Source of the DNA: Sedimentisphaera sp050251615
Lineage (GTDB): Bacteria > Planctomycetota > Phycisphaerae > Sedimentisphaerales > Sedimentisphaeraceae
Length of the DNA: 64,000 nt
Reading direction: 5' to 3'
Assembly: GCA_050251615.1 (NCBI GenBank)
Contig: JBFWMM010000001.1
Coordinates: forward strand, 62,001-126,000
Below, piece by piece: positions 53,234-61,525 of this stretch (the first letter of the stretch is position 1; the number at the start of each line of letters is the position of its first letter). A program made the position numbers and the translations under genes. The notes beneath the pieces were generated by a model. That model saw nothing but the letters and a program-made list of their open reading frames with translations, made no database searches and was not told the origin of the DNA.

Positions 53234-53544
53234 AGATTTAAGTTCCCCGTAAAGTCCTTGCAGTATATAGCGGCGGCTCGTACGGTCAACCAAAATCGAT
53301 TTTTGATGTGATTTTTGCGAAAATGAAGCAAATTGCCTTGCAAATAGGGCTCGGCTTGCTAAGATAATCGGTTCGTATAATGGTTTGCCTGCGTAAGGCG
53401 TACGCGGTTCGGCAGCCTCAGGCGAGAGCAACTTATTCCACAGAATTGCTCTAAGCTTGTTGAGCTGTTCCTTTTTAGCCCGTTCAACTATCAAGGCCGC
53501 CGCTCGATGCGGGAAAATTTTTAACTTGTGGAGAAAGCATAATA
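53234..53544. other. 311-bp divergent region with probable rplM leader
   Basis: TATAAT at 53376-53381 is a likely -10 for rplM, giving a leader of about 157 nt; the upstream TTGCTA is only 14 bp away, so the -35 is uncertain. The leader holds a perfect stem AGAGCAA (53425-53431) with TTGCTCT (53446-53452). No gene was seen. Confidence 0.45.
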
Positions 53545-53973
53545 ATGAAAAGTTTCATGGCAAAAAAAGGCCAGGTAGAGCAAAAATGGCTCCTGGTTGA
53601 CGCTACCGACATGGTACTCGGTCGTCTGGCGGTATCTGTTGCTACTATCCTTATGGGTAAGCACAAGCCGACATACACCCCCCATGTTGATACGGGCGAT
53701 TACGTTATTATCGTAAACGCGGACAAGATCAAAGTTACCGGTAAAAAAGCTGACCAGAAGTTCTACGACTACTACACCCGCTATCCAGGCGGACGTAAGG
53801 TTGTGTCGTTCAAGGAAATGATGGAGAAGAAGCCGGAACAGGTTGTAAGACTGGCAGTAAAGCGCATGCTTCCGAAGACGAAGATGGGCGATGCCATGCT
53901 TGGCAAGCTTAAAATCTACAGTGGCCCCGAGCACCAGCAGGTTGCTCAGATGCCCGAGAAAATTGAACTGTAA
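53545..53973 (+). CDS. rplM: Ribosomal protein L13
   Basis: A 142-residue large-subunit protein. WLLVDATDMVLGRLAVSVATILMGKHKPTYTPHVDTGD is cut here to its key parts: DATDMVLGRLA and GKHKPTYTPHVDTGDYV near residues 20-55; YTRYPGG and KRMLPKTKMG follow. TGGAGAAAG lies before ATG. It forms the usual pair with rpsI, 17 bp downstream. Confidence 0.96.
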   Translation: MKSFMAKKGQVEQKWLLVDATDMVLGRLAVSVATILMGKHKPTYTPHVDTGDYVIIVNADKIKVTGKKADQKFYDYYTRYPGGRKVVSFKEMMEKKPEQVVRLAVKRMLPKTKMGDAMLGKLKIYSGPEHQQVAQMPEKIEL

Positions 53974-53990
53974 TTGAAGGGTTTAGAAGA

Positions 53991-54476
53991 ATGACAGAAA
54001 CAACTCAAACCCCGCTTATCGACCCGGCAGCAGTCGGCATTCAGACAGAAGCAGTTTCCACCGGCCCCAAGGCAACCCCCGACAAGGGCGGTTTTATCTG
54101 GGGAGTGGGCAGGCGCAAAAGCTCAGTAGCACGCGTCCGCATCAAACCCGGCAAAGGCGAGCTTAAAGTCAACGGTAAAGAGCTCAACGAGTACTTCAAG
54201 CTTGAGCAGGACCAGGAGGCGGTTGTCGCTCCCCTGAAGACCTGCAATGTATTGAAGAACTTTGATGTGTTCGTAAACGTTAATGGCGGCGGCACAACCG
54301 GCCAGGCAGGCGCTACGCTTCTCGGCGTTGCAAGAGCTTTGGTTAACTACGATGAAGCGGGCTTCAGTAAGGAACTGCGCGAGGCAGGTCTGCTTACACG
54401 CGACGGCCGCATGAAAGAGCGTAAGAAACCGGGCCAGAGGGGCGCAAGAAGGAAGTTCCAGTTCTCCAAACGTTAA
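53991..54476 (+). CDS. rpsI: Ribosomal protein S9 with N-terminal extension
   Basis: A 161-residue small-subunit protein. The conserved body begins at about 36 (WGVGRRKSSVARVRI) and ends with the universal FQFSKR tail that reaches the ribosomal P site. The first 35 residues (TETTQTPLIDPAAVG onwards) are an extra, Thr/Pro-rich segment absent from E. coli S9 (130 residues). AGGG before ATG 53991 supports the longer start. It is second gene of rplM-rpsI and is followed by a terminator. Confidence 0.95.
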   Translation: MTETTQTPLIDPAAVGIQTEAVSTGPKATPDKGGFIWGVGRRKSSVARVRIKPGKGELKVNGKELNEYFKLEQDQEAVVAPLKTCNVLKNFDVFVNVNGGGTTGQAGATLLGVARALVNYDEAGFSKELREAGLLTRDGRMKERKKPGQRGARRKFQFSKR

Positions 54477-54507
54477 CAGGGTTCCACCTCTCAAACGAGA
54501 CATACAA

Positions 54508-54541
54508 AACCGCGCCGGCATAATATCGGTGCGGTTTTTTT
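54508..54541 (+). terminator. Terminator after rpsI
   Basis: AACCGCGCCG (54508-54517) pairs with CGGTGCGGTT (54527-54536, one G-T pair), followed by seven T. Beyond it, to 54727, are a run of nine G (54571-54579) and a GGGCGTGATGAATCACGCCC palindrome near 54678-54697, but no gene. Confidence 0.85.
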
Positions 54542-54727
54542 ATTGCAACGCCTGAACCTCCCTTATTGCTGGGGGGGGGCGAAACCAAATCTGAACTGTA
54601 CATCGCACGGCTTATGCCGTTGCGCTGTTTGCCGATTTGATATCTCCTGCGTCGGATTGATTTGACGCTACCGTTTCGGGCGTGATGAATCACGCCCCTA
54701 CGGCGGCGAATCGCGGTTCCCCTGCGA

Positions 54728-55582
54728 TTACCTGCGTGCGGGCAACGTCTTGTACCAGACGTTCATATCCTCGAAGCTGCCGCCGATCTGTGTATTGCGG
54801 ATGAGTCTGCCGCCGAACTCATAACCTTGCGTAGCGAAGGTGATATTCATTCCGAATGATGCCGCGCGAGCTATCGTGTATGCTGTTATGATGCCTTTTG
54901 CCTGCACAACCTCTTCCATCTGGGCAAGAAGCACGCTTGCAAGCGATTGGCCACGAGCCTCGGGTAGCGTGGCAAAATCTGTCATCTCGGCGTTTTTCAG
55001 CTCATTGTCAACCTCGGCCGAGGAGAGTGCGATGAGCTTGCCGTCCGCATTTCGGACGCCGAAATAATACACGTTGTCTGCCATGGTTTCCCTTATGTAT
55101 GCAGGGTCAAAAATAGGGAACGGGTAGCTGTCAAAGACTACATCATAGATTCTGGCCATCGCTTCTGCGTCATCGGGAGTGCACTTAGATATGTTGAATC
55201 CCTCCGGCAGCTCCGCAGCGGGCTTATTCTGCGCCTGCTTCTCCCTGCACGCCTTCATTACGTCTTCGTTGGCCTGCGGGCTGGCGCTCTTGTGTCTCTC
55301 ATCGCTCAGATAGTACCCGAGCAGCTTTGCGGCCATATGCCCCTTGTAGAAGCCTGGAATCCTCGCCTCATCCTCAAAGCCGGCGTGTCTGAAGGCCTGT
55401 GCATAGTCTGCGGGAACCTTCACAAAGACTTTGGAGTATCCCTTTGCTTCGGCGAGTTTTATCAGCTCCGCCGGCACGCCTTCACTGCCTACCAGATTGA
55501 ATTTCATAAGGTATATGCGGTCGTTGGATTTTCCGTGCTGGATTGTCTGATTGTGAAAGATTTCGATTGTATCAGGACTCAT
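54728..55582 (-). CDS. ablB: Beta-lysine N6-acetyltransferase
   Basis: A GNAT-family acetyltransferase of 284 residues. The N-terminal half (about 1-135) is the AblB-specific domain (IPGFYKGHMAAKLLGYYLS is diagnostic). The C-terminal GNAT fold is about 135-280, with the acetyl-CoA loop in EARGQSLASVLL. It acetylates the epsilon-amino group of beta-lysine made by AblA, giving the osmolyte N-epsilon-acetyl-beta-lysine. It is last gene of the minus-strand operon, 15 bp after the ABC ATPase gene. Assignment is strong because ablA is in the same operon. Confidence 0.88.
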   Translation of the reverse strand: MSPDTIEIFHNQTIQHGKSNDRIYLMKFNLVGSEGVPAELIKLAEAKGYSKVFVKVPADYAQAFRHAGFEDEARIPGFYKGHMAAKLLGYYLSDERHKSASPQANEDVMKACREKQAQNKPAAELPEGFNISKCTPDDAEAMARIYDVVFDSYPFPIFDPAYIRETMADNVYYFGVRNADGKLIALSSAEVDNELKNAEMTDFATLPEARGQSLASVLLAQMEEVVQAKGIITAYTIARAASFGMNITFATQGYEFGGRLIRNTQIGGSFEDMNVWYKTLPARR

Positions 55583-55597
55583 TGTAGTGTTTAACCT

Positions 55598-56284
55598 CTA
55601 TTCTGTTTGCTCTAAAATGATTCTGTCTATATTTCCGGTTGTTTTAATTACGCCTTCCTCCAGGAAGACTCCGTGTGTTGCCGTCTGCTTTGCAAATGCA
55701 AGGTCGTGTGTTACTATAACAAATTTAGTTTCGCCTTGAAGCTCCGAAAGCCACGAGGCAAAGTCTGTAGTTGTTCGGGCGTCAAGGGCGCTTGTTGGCT
55801 CATCGAGGAGCATATAACGCGGCTGTAGCATCAGCCCACGGGCAATCGCAACCCTTTGCGCCTGTCCGCCGCTTATCTGAGCAGGATACCTTTCGGCGAG
55901 CTCAGCAATCGAAAGTTTTTCAAGCATAGCTTCCGCATTCTCTCTCGCGGCCGAAGGGTTGCTGCCGAGCGCTTTAATTGGCGCAAGTGTCATATTGTCC
56001 ATAACCGTCAGATGTGGAAACAGATTGAGCTTCTGAAATACAACGCCCAGTTTCGTGCGAAACTCCTTTTTGGCAATCAGAGCCGAATCTTCGCCATCAA
56101 TAAAGATCTTTCCACTTGATGGTGTAAGAAATCTTGCGATACAGTTCAGCAGGGTGGTTTTTCCCGAACCGCTTTGGCCGAGAATTGCGGATATATGGTC
56201 TTGAGCCAGTTTTACACTGATATTGTCCAGTGCATTCTGCTTAGAGCCTCGATATCTATAGCAAAGGTTTTGTATTTCTATCAC
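55598..56284 (-). CDS. Amino-acid ABC transporter ATP-binding protein
   Basis: A 228-residue ATPase of the polar amino acid (HisP/GlnQ) type. Walker A is GQSGSGKTT, the Q-loop lies in FQKLNLFPHLTV, the signature is QISGGQAQRVAIARGL, Walker B is YMLLDEPTSALD and the switch His lies in VTHDLAFA. The GTG start at 56284 overlaps the permease stop (GTGA), so the two are translationally coupled. It powers the fused binding-protein/permease encoded just upstream. Lysine is the likely cargo because the operon encodes lysine 2,3-aminomutase. Confidence 0.9.
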   Translation of the reverse strand: MIEIQNLCYRYRGSKQNALDNISVKLAQDHISAILGQSGSGKTTLLNCIARFLTPSSGKIFIDGEDSALIAKKEFRTKLGVVFQKLNLFPHLTVMDNMTLAPIKALGSNPSAARENAEAMLEKLSIAELAERYPAQISGGQAQRVAIARGLMLQPRYMLLDEPTSALDARTTTDFASWLSELQGETKFVIVTHDLAFAKQTATHGVFLEEGVIKTTGNIDRIILEQTE

Positions 56285-57732
56285 TGGCTGAATCCCCTCG
56301 AGCGAATCTTATTTTCTAAAGACGCGGCAAGTTTCATAAGCGGGAACGTAACTACGAAAAACATCACTGCTACAATGAAGTAAAACCGACCCGGCTCAAA
56401 TGTAACCGATATGATTGCCTGCGCTTCACGTATAACTTCGGAAACCGAAATCACAGCTACAAGGGCCGTGTCCTTAGTAAGCGCTACGACCGAATTCATA
56501 AGCGGGGGCAAAGCTATGCGAAACGCCTGCGGCCAGACAACATACCTGAATACCTGATAGTGCGAAAGGCTCAGCGCACGGCCGGCAAGAATCTGGCCTC
56601 TGTCAACGCTCATCAATCCCGAGCGAATGACCTCAGCCATATATGCCATGGAATTTACGCCGAGTGTGCCTATTGCGGCTGCGTACGGAGAGAGGCCGAG
56701 CCCCATCCATGCGAACAGCAATTGTATGAGCACGGGCGTTCCGCGCAGGAAATCGACGATTGTGCGAACCGGCCAGTAAGCCAGCTTCCACGCACCCTCG
56801 GCGTGGTTGAGGATAATTGCGCAAGGCACGGCGAAAACGAAGCCGACCAGAAGCGAAGATGCGGCTATGAGCAGGGTTACCGCAAAACCTGAAGCAAGCT
56901 TTCTGACTATAACAGATGCAGGTAAGCCGTCTGAGGTACCGTCAGCGGGGGAAGAGGTGATGCCGAAGTATCTACCCCGTATTTTCTGCATTGTACCGTC
57001 AGCGCGCATCTGCCGCAAGGCGCCATTTATCTGCGAGAGCAGGGCGTTGTCTTCCTTGCGTACGGGGATGGCAATATCTTCGCTGTAGAGCAATTCGCCT
57101 ACCGGAACGAACGGTCTCTGTGCGCTTTTGATCTGCCACAAGCCTACAAGCTTGTCCGATACAAACCCGTCAATACGCATTGATTTGAGCAGGTCAAATA
57201 TCTCCACGCTTGATTTCAGCGTTACAACATCAATCTCAGGGTGCTTCTCGTCGAGATAATGCTGGTACGTTTCGCCGAGCACCGCGGCTATTCTTTTGCC
57301 GCCGCATTCGTTAATATCGTAGAGACGAGAGGGGTTTTCCCTGTGAACGAAGAGCTGCGCACCGGAGCGGTAATAAGGCTCCGAAAAGTTTACTACCTCA
57401 GCGCGTTCCGGTGTAATCGCCATCGAACTGACAATCGCATCGTACTTGCCCGCAAGCAATCCGGCCAGAATGCCGTCCCACTCTGTCGAGGTGATCTGTG
57501 GCTCGCGATTGATTCGCTTTGCAATCTCGCGAGAAACGTCCACATCGAAACCGGCAAGCTCACCGGTGTTGTCGTAAAAGCTGAACGGAGGGTATTTCCC
57601 CGTCAAAGCTATGCGAAGCGGTAGCCCTTCTACGGCCTGGTCTGCTTCTGCCGCGGTTGCAGATATTGCCGGCAAAAGCAGGAAGCAGATTACAGTAAAA
57701 GGCAGCGTAAAGAGTGTTTTTTTAAGCGTCAT
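56281..57732 (-). CDS. Fused amino-acid binding protein and ABC permease
   Basis: A 483-residue fusion. A signal/anchor (MTLKKTLFTLPFTVICFLLLP) is followed by a periplasmic binding domain of SBP family 3 (about 35-260: LTGKYPPFSFYDNTGELAGFDV, then SSMAITPERAEVVNFSEPYY). A HisM-type permease (about 275-480) has the EAA-like loop AGRALSLSHYQVFRYVVWPQ. One gene therefore replaces two. ATG 57732 is chosen over longer frames to 57894 because it starts the signal sequence. It overlaps the ablA stop by 11 bp. Substrate lysine is inferred from the operon. Confidence 0.88.
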   Translation of the reverse strand: MTLKKTLFTLPFTVICFLLLPAISATAAEADQAVEGLPLRIALTGKYPPFSFYDNTGELAGFDVDVSREIAKRINREPQITSTEWDGILAGLLAGKYDAIVSSMAITPERAEVVNFSEPYYRSGAQLFVHRENPSRLYDINECGGKRIAAVLGETYQHYLDEKHPEIDVVTLKSSVEIFDLLKSMRIDGFVSDKLVGLWQIKSAQRPFVPVGELLYSEDIAIPVRKEDNALLSQINGALRQMRADGTMQKIRGRYFGITSSPADGTSDGLPASVIVRKLASGFAVTLLIAASSLLVGFVFAVPCAIILNHAEGAWKLAYWPVRTIVDFLRGTPVLIQLLFAWMGLGLSPYAAAIGTLGVNSMAYMAEVIRSGLMSVDRGQILAGRALSLSHYQVFRYVVWPQAFRIALPPLMNSVVALTKDTALVAVISVSEVIREAQAIISVTFEPGRFYFIVAVMFFVVTFPLMKLAASLENKIRSRGFSQ

Positions 57733-59035
57733 CTCTGCGGTCGTATCTGGCATTTCCTTCCGGAACAAGCGATATTGTGTCATCGTCGTCCGCCAGTAGT
57801 TTCTGTATGCCGACGGTCGCTCTCTCAACGGCGTCATCAAGCGCCAGTTGCAAGTTACAGTGTTCACAGTCTCTGTCGCAGTACCACGGTTCATAACTGT
57901 CGGGTTCTTTGTACGTGGTAATTACGCCCTCATAGTTTCTCAGGATAACCTTGTTGGTTGACCAGGAGATGAGGTAATTGGGCATAATGGGGATTTTGCC
58001 ACCACCGCCGGGCGCATCAATGACGTACGTAGGCACGCAGAGGCCGCTTGTGTGGCCGATGAGGCTCTCCAGTATTTCGATTCCCTTACCGATTGGTGTG
58101 CGGAAATGCGAAAGACCTTCGGAGAGGTCGCACTGATAAAGGTAGTACGGGCGCACCCTGTTGGCCACGAGCTTATTCACGAGCGAGCGCATAATACGCG
58201 GGCAGTCGTTCACGCCTGCAAGCAGGACAGACTGATTGCCCAGCGGTACTCCCGCATCGGCAAGCCTCGCCAGCGCAAACCTCGATGACGCTGTAATCTC
58301 GCGCGGATGGTTGAAGTGCGTGTTAATCCATATGGGGTGATGCTTCTTTATCATCTCGCAAAAATCTTCGGTAATCCTCTGCGGCAGAACGACCGGTGTT
58401 CTTGTGCCGATGCGTACCATTTCAACGTGCTCTATTTTGTCCAGCTCGGTGAGGATTTCATCGAGAAGCTCATCGGAGAGCAGAAGCGGGTCGCCGCCGG
58501 AAAGCAGCACGTCTCTGATCTGTGGCGTGTTGCGGATATAATCCAGTCCGGCGTTAAGGTCTTCACGCGAGGGTACTGAATCGACATCACCCACTTTCCT
58601 CTTTCTCGTGCAGTGGCGGCAGTACATCGAGCAGACATTGCTCACGAGAAACAGCACACGGTCGGGGTATCTGTGCGTGATGCAGGGAGCGGGGGAGTCC
58701 TCGTCTTCGTGGAGCGGGTCGGCCATATCATTCTTCGATATGACCAGCTCCAGCGGAGAGGGAAATGCCTGTAAGAAAATCGGGTCGTATTTCAGGTTGT
58801 CTGTGTCAATCAGGGAGAGGTAGTAGGGAGTTATGGAAATAGGAAACTTCTTTACCGTACGGTTGAAATCCTCACGTGTTTCTTCGTCGAGCTTGATGTC
58901 GAGAAGTTCCTCGAAGGTTTCCAGGTCTTTTACCTGATGTTTCATCTGCCATTTCCAGTTGTTCCAGAGGCTGTGTACAGCTTTCGAATCTATGGCGTTT
59001 ATGATATGTTTCTGTTGTGTTGTAAGTTTTCGCAT
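57722..59035 (-). CDS. ablA: Lysine 2,3-aminomutase
   Basis: Radical SAM, PLP enzyme converting L-alpha-lysine to L-beta-lysine, 437 residues. The cluster motif is C-S-M-Y-C-R-H-C (CxxxCxxC), the PLP lysine lies in APGGGGKIPIMPNY, and SGGDPLLLSD is a SAM-site stretch. C-terminal YCDRDCEHC matches the zinc cysteines of the enzyme. Length and motifs separate it from EpmB, which is shorter and lacks that end. It starts with ATG overlapping the marR stop (TAATG); AGAGGAATT lies inside marR. With ablB it forms the known acetyl-beta-lysine pathway. Confidence 0.93.
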   Translation of the reverse strand: MRKLTTQQKHIINAIDSKAVHSLWNNWKWQMKHQVKDLETFEELLDIKLDEETREDFNRTVKKFPISITPYYLSLIDTDNLKYDPIFLQAFPSPLELVISKNDMADPLHEDEDSPAPCITHRYPDRVLFLVSNVCSMYCRHCTRKRKVGDVDSVPSREDLNAGLDYIRNTPQIRDVLLSGGDPLLLSDELLDEILTELDKIEHVEMVRIGTRTPVVLPQRITEDFCEMIKKHHPIWINTHFNHPREITASSRFALARLADAGVPLGNQSVLLAGVNDCPRIMRSLVNKLVANRVRPYYLYQCDLSEGLSHFRTPIGKGIEILESLIGHTSGLCVPTYVIDAPGGGGKIPIMPNYLISWSTNKVILRNYEGVITTYKEPDSYEPWYCDRDCEHCNLQLALDDAVERATVGIQKLLADDDDTISLVPEGNARYDRRDDA

Positions 59036-59601
59036 TATAATTCCTCTGAGTTTATTTCATTTATTTTAACTCTTTCGCCAGACATCAAATTCGGCGATGA
59101 GTCGAGCTCGCAGGCTCCCATCATTGATACTGTCTGTTCGAGTGAAAGTGTGAGCGTGGCCTGCTCAAGCTCGGAGAGCTCTTCAAAAGCCTCGGAAAAC
59201 TGCTCCTGGAGCAGCGTGGGCGCGGTCCTGGCAACTTCTTTGCCCGTTTCTGTAATCGTCAGTGCTATCTTTCTCCTGTCATGGCTGCTTTGGACGCGGT
59301 TGACCATTTTTCTTGCCACAAGCCTGTCAACGATACCGGTTGTAGTGCTCATCCCGAGCGAAATGTCTTCGGCGAGCTCTGAGAGTGTCTTGGGCTTGCC
59401 GTCCATTAACGAGTGCAGGCAGATGAGCTGCGGGGTGGTTATATTGTATTCTTTGTGCAGGCGGCGGGAGTGTATATCAACCGCTCTGATTATCTTTCTG
59501 AGCGATCGAAGTATCCGGACCTGATAATCCGTTGCCCTGTTTGAGCCTGCCTGTTTATATTTGTCCATTGTATTTGAGTCTATCTGTTTATGGTTATCCA
59601 T
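59035..59601 (-). CDS. MarR family transcriptional regulator, first gene of the abl operon
   Basis: A 188-residue regulator. The winged helix-turn-helix is about 45-125 (ITTPQLICLHSLMDGKPKTL, SELAEDISLGMSTTTGIVDRL, then SSHDRRKIALTIT as the wing). A long acidic C-terminal tail follows. The N-terminus is a tandem duplication: 33 bp containing the start codon occurs twice (59601-59569 and 59568-59536, about 24 of 33 identical), so ATG 59601 or ATG 59568 could serve, with no clear ribosome-binding site for either. It is divergent from pgi. It likely controls the operon in response to salt or lysine, which is inference. Confidence 0.85.
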   Translation of the reverse strand: MDNHKQIDSNTMDKYKQAGSNRATDYQVRILRSLRKIIRAVDIHSRRLHKEYNITTPQLICLHSLMDGKPKTLSELAEDISLGMSTTTGIVDRLVARKMVNRVQSSHDRRKIALTITETGKEVARTAPTLLQEQFSEAFEELSELEQATLTLSLEQTVSMMGACELDSSPNLMSGERVKINEINSEEL

Positions 59602-59708
59602 TGTATTTGTTGCCGGTGGTGTGCATGTAAAAACGTTTCGTACACGAAGTATTATCGCTATTCCGCCCGTAAAGTCAAATCAGACGATTTGTCATCCCCT
59701 GCGTAATA

Positions 59709-59759
59709 TGGCAGGGCGTTTGCCGGTGACCTTTTATTTGCGCAATCTTTCCGTATAAT
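59709..59759 (+). promoter_or_regulatory. Promoter candidates upstream of pgi
   Basis: TGGCAGG-GCGT-TTGCC (59709-59724) keeps the GG and GC of a sigma-54 site at correct spacing but deviates at other bases. A TATAAT at 59754-59759 is an alternative -10 without a good -35. Only one is likely used. Confidence 0.3.
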
Positions 59760-59807
59760 ACTCACCGACACTTTTTATCATAATCAACCGAAAAACAGGG
59801 AATCAGT

Positions 59808-61445
59808 ATGCTTACAAGAATAAACCCGACCGGCACATCCGCCTGGAAAAAACTTGAGGCTCATTACGCCTCGCTCAAAGATGTACAGATGAAATCTCTC
59901 TTCGCCGAAGACAGCGCGCGATTCGAAAAGTTCAGCATTTCATTTGAGGAAATCCTTCTGGACTATTCCAAGAACAGGATTACGGAAGAGACGCTTTCTC
60001 TGCTGTTTGAGCTTGCCGAAGAAACCGGCCTCGCAGCATGCATCAAAGCGCAGTTCGCCGGCGAAAAGATCAACGAGACCGAAAACAGGGCGGTTCTTCA
60101 TACAGCGCTGAGAAATCAGAGCGATGAGCCGGTGCTTGTTGACGGCGAGGACGTTATGCCGAAGGTGCGCGGGGTACTGGCGCAGATGCGGCAGTTCAGC
60201 GAGAAGCTCCACAGCGGCAGCTGGACCGGCTACACAGGCAAGGCGATTACGGACGTTGTGAATATCGGCATCGGCGGTTCGGATCTGGGACCAGTGATGG
60301 TTACAGAGGCGCTCAAGCCGTACCGGAAAAATATAACGCCGCATTTCGTGTCTAATGTGGACGGCTCCCATATCGCAGAGACGCTCAAAAAACTGTCCCC
60401 CGAGACAACTCTCTTTATCGTGGCCTCGAAAACCTTCACCACGCAGGAAACCATGACCAACGCGTTCAGCGCGAGGGACTGGTTCGTAAGCAGAGCGGGG
60501 GAGGAAGCTGTCAGCAAGCATTTTGTCGCAGTATCCACTAATGCGGCGGAAGTTTCTAAGTTTGGTATCGACACGGCAAATATGTTCGTTTTCTGGGACT
60601 GGGTCGGCGGGCGCTACTCGCTCTGGTCCGCAATCGGGCTCTCAATCGTATGCACAATCGGCTACGACAACTTCAACGAACTTCTCAGCGGCGCTTATGC
60701 GATGGACTGCCATTTCAAGACGGCTCCGTTCGAGGCGAATATCCCCGTTATCCTTGCTCTGATTGGACTCTGGTATAACAACTTCTTCGGCGCCGAGACC
60801 GAAGCAATCCTGCCGTACGACCAGTACCTGCACCGCTTCGCCGCATACTTCCAGCAGGGCAATATGGAGAGCAACGGCAAGAGCGTTGACCGTAGTGGCA
60901 AGGCGCTGTCTTACCAGAGCGGGCCGATTGTATGGGGTGAGCCGGGCACGAACGGCCAGCACGCGTTCTACCAGCTCATTCATCAGGGCACAAAGCTTAT
61001 CCCCTGCGACTTCATCGCGCCTGCGCAGTCGCACAACCCCCTCGCAGACCATCACGCCAAACTGCTCAGCAACTACTTCGCGCAGACCGAAGCGCTTATG
61101 GCGGGCAAAACCGAGCAGCAGGTTGTTGCGGAATTTGAAGCGGCCGGCAAAACAGACTACGCCGCGCTTGTTCCGTTCAAGGTGTTTGAGGGCAATAGGC
61201 CGACAAACTCATTCCTCGTGAAAAAGATTACGCCGCGCACGCTCGGCTCGCTTGTGGCTATGTATGAGCACAAGATTTTCGTGCAGGGCGCTATCTGGAA
61301 CATCTTCAGCTACGACCAGTGGGGCGTGGAGCTGGGCAAGCAGCTTGCCAACAAGATTCTCCCCGAGCTAGCCGACAACGAAAAGGTTTCCTCGCACGAT
61401 TCTTCTACAAACGGCCTGATCAACGCGTTCAAGGCAATGCGCTGA
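59808..61445 (+). CDS. pgi: Glucose-6-phosphate isomerase
   Basis: Interconverts glucose 6-phosphate and fructose 6-phosphate in glycolysis and gluconeogenesis. It has 545 residues, the normal long bacterial form. Signatures are VNIGIGGSDLGPVM, the DWVGGRYSLWSAIG segment, GSLVAMYEHKIFVQG and FSYDQWGVELGK. Catalytic Glu lies in QQGNMESNGKS and Lys in the DQWGVELGK motif. GGGAATCAGT precedes ATG. It is monocistronic, with a palindromic repeat following at 61472-61499. It works with pfp at 21.7 kb. Confidence 0.96.
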   Translation: MLTRINPTGTSAWKKLEAHYASLKDVQMKSLFAEDSARFEKFSISFEEILLDYSKNRITEETLSLLFELAEETGLAACIKAQFAGEKINETENRAVLHTALRNQSDEPVLVDGEDVMPKVRGVLAQMRQFSEKLHSGSWTGYTGKAITDVVNIGIGGSDLGPVMVTEALKPYRKNITPHFVSNVDGSHIAETLKKLSPETTLFIVASKTFTTQETMTNAFSARDWFVSRAGEEAVSKHFVAVSTNAAEVSKFGIDTANMFVFWDWVGGRYSLWSAIGLSIVCTIGYDNFNELLSGAYAMDCHFKTAPFEANIPVILALIGLWYNNFFGAETEAILPYDQYLHRFAAYFQQGNMESNGKSVDRSGKALSYQSGPIVWGEPGTNGQHAFYQLIHQGTKLIPCDFIAPAQSHNPLADHHAKLLSNYFAQTEALMAGKTEQQVVAEFEAAGKTDYAALVPFKVFEGNRPTNSFLVKKITPRTLGSLVAMYEHKIFVQGAIWNIFSYDQWGVELGKQLANKILPELADNEKVSSHDSSTNGLINAFKAMR

Positions 61446-61471
61446 CAGCCGCTTTAATATGTTTACGCATT

Positions 61472-61499
61472 GTAGAGACGCGAAATTTCGCGTCTCTAC
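61472..61499. repeat. Perfect 28-bp GAGACGC palindrome
   Basis: GTAGAGACGCGAAA and its exact complement TTTCGCGTCTCTAC form a perfect 28-bp inverted repeat 27 bp after the pgi stop. The same ATTGTAGAGACGC opening appears twice at 29241-29435. It may act as a weak terminator or be a mobile hairpin element. Confidence 0.85.
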
Positions 61500-61525
61500 T
61501 TCATCCTGCCTTTTAGGGATTGAAT

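Noticed and set aside
54571..54579. Nine-G tract as a phase-variation switch
   Set aside because: It lies between two 3' ends (rpsI and ablB), past a terminator, where length changes would not affect a promoter or a frame.
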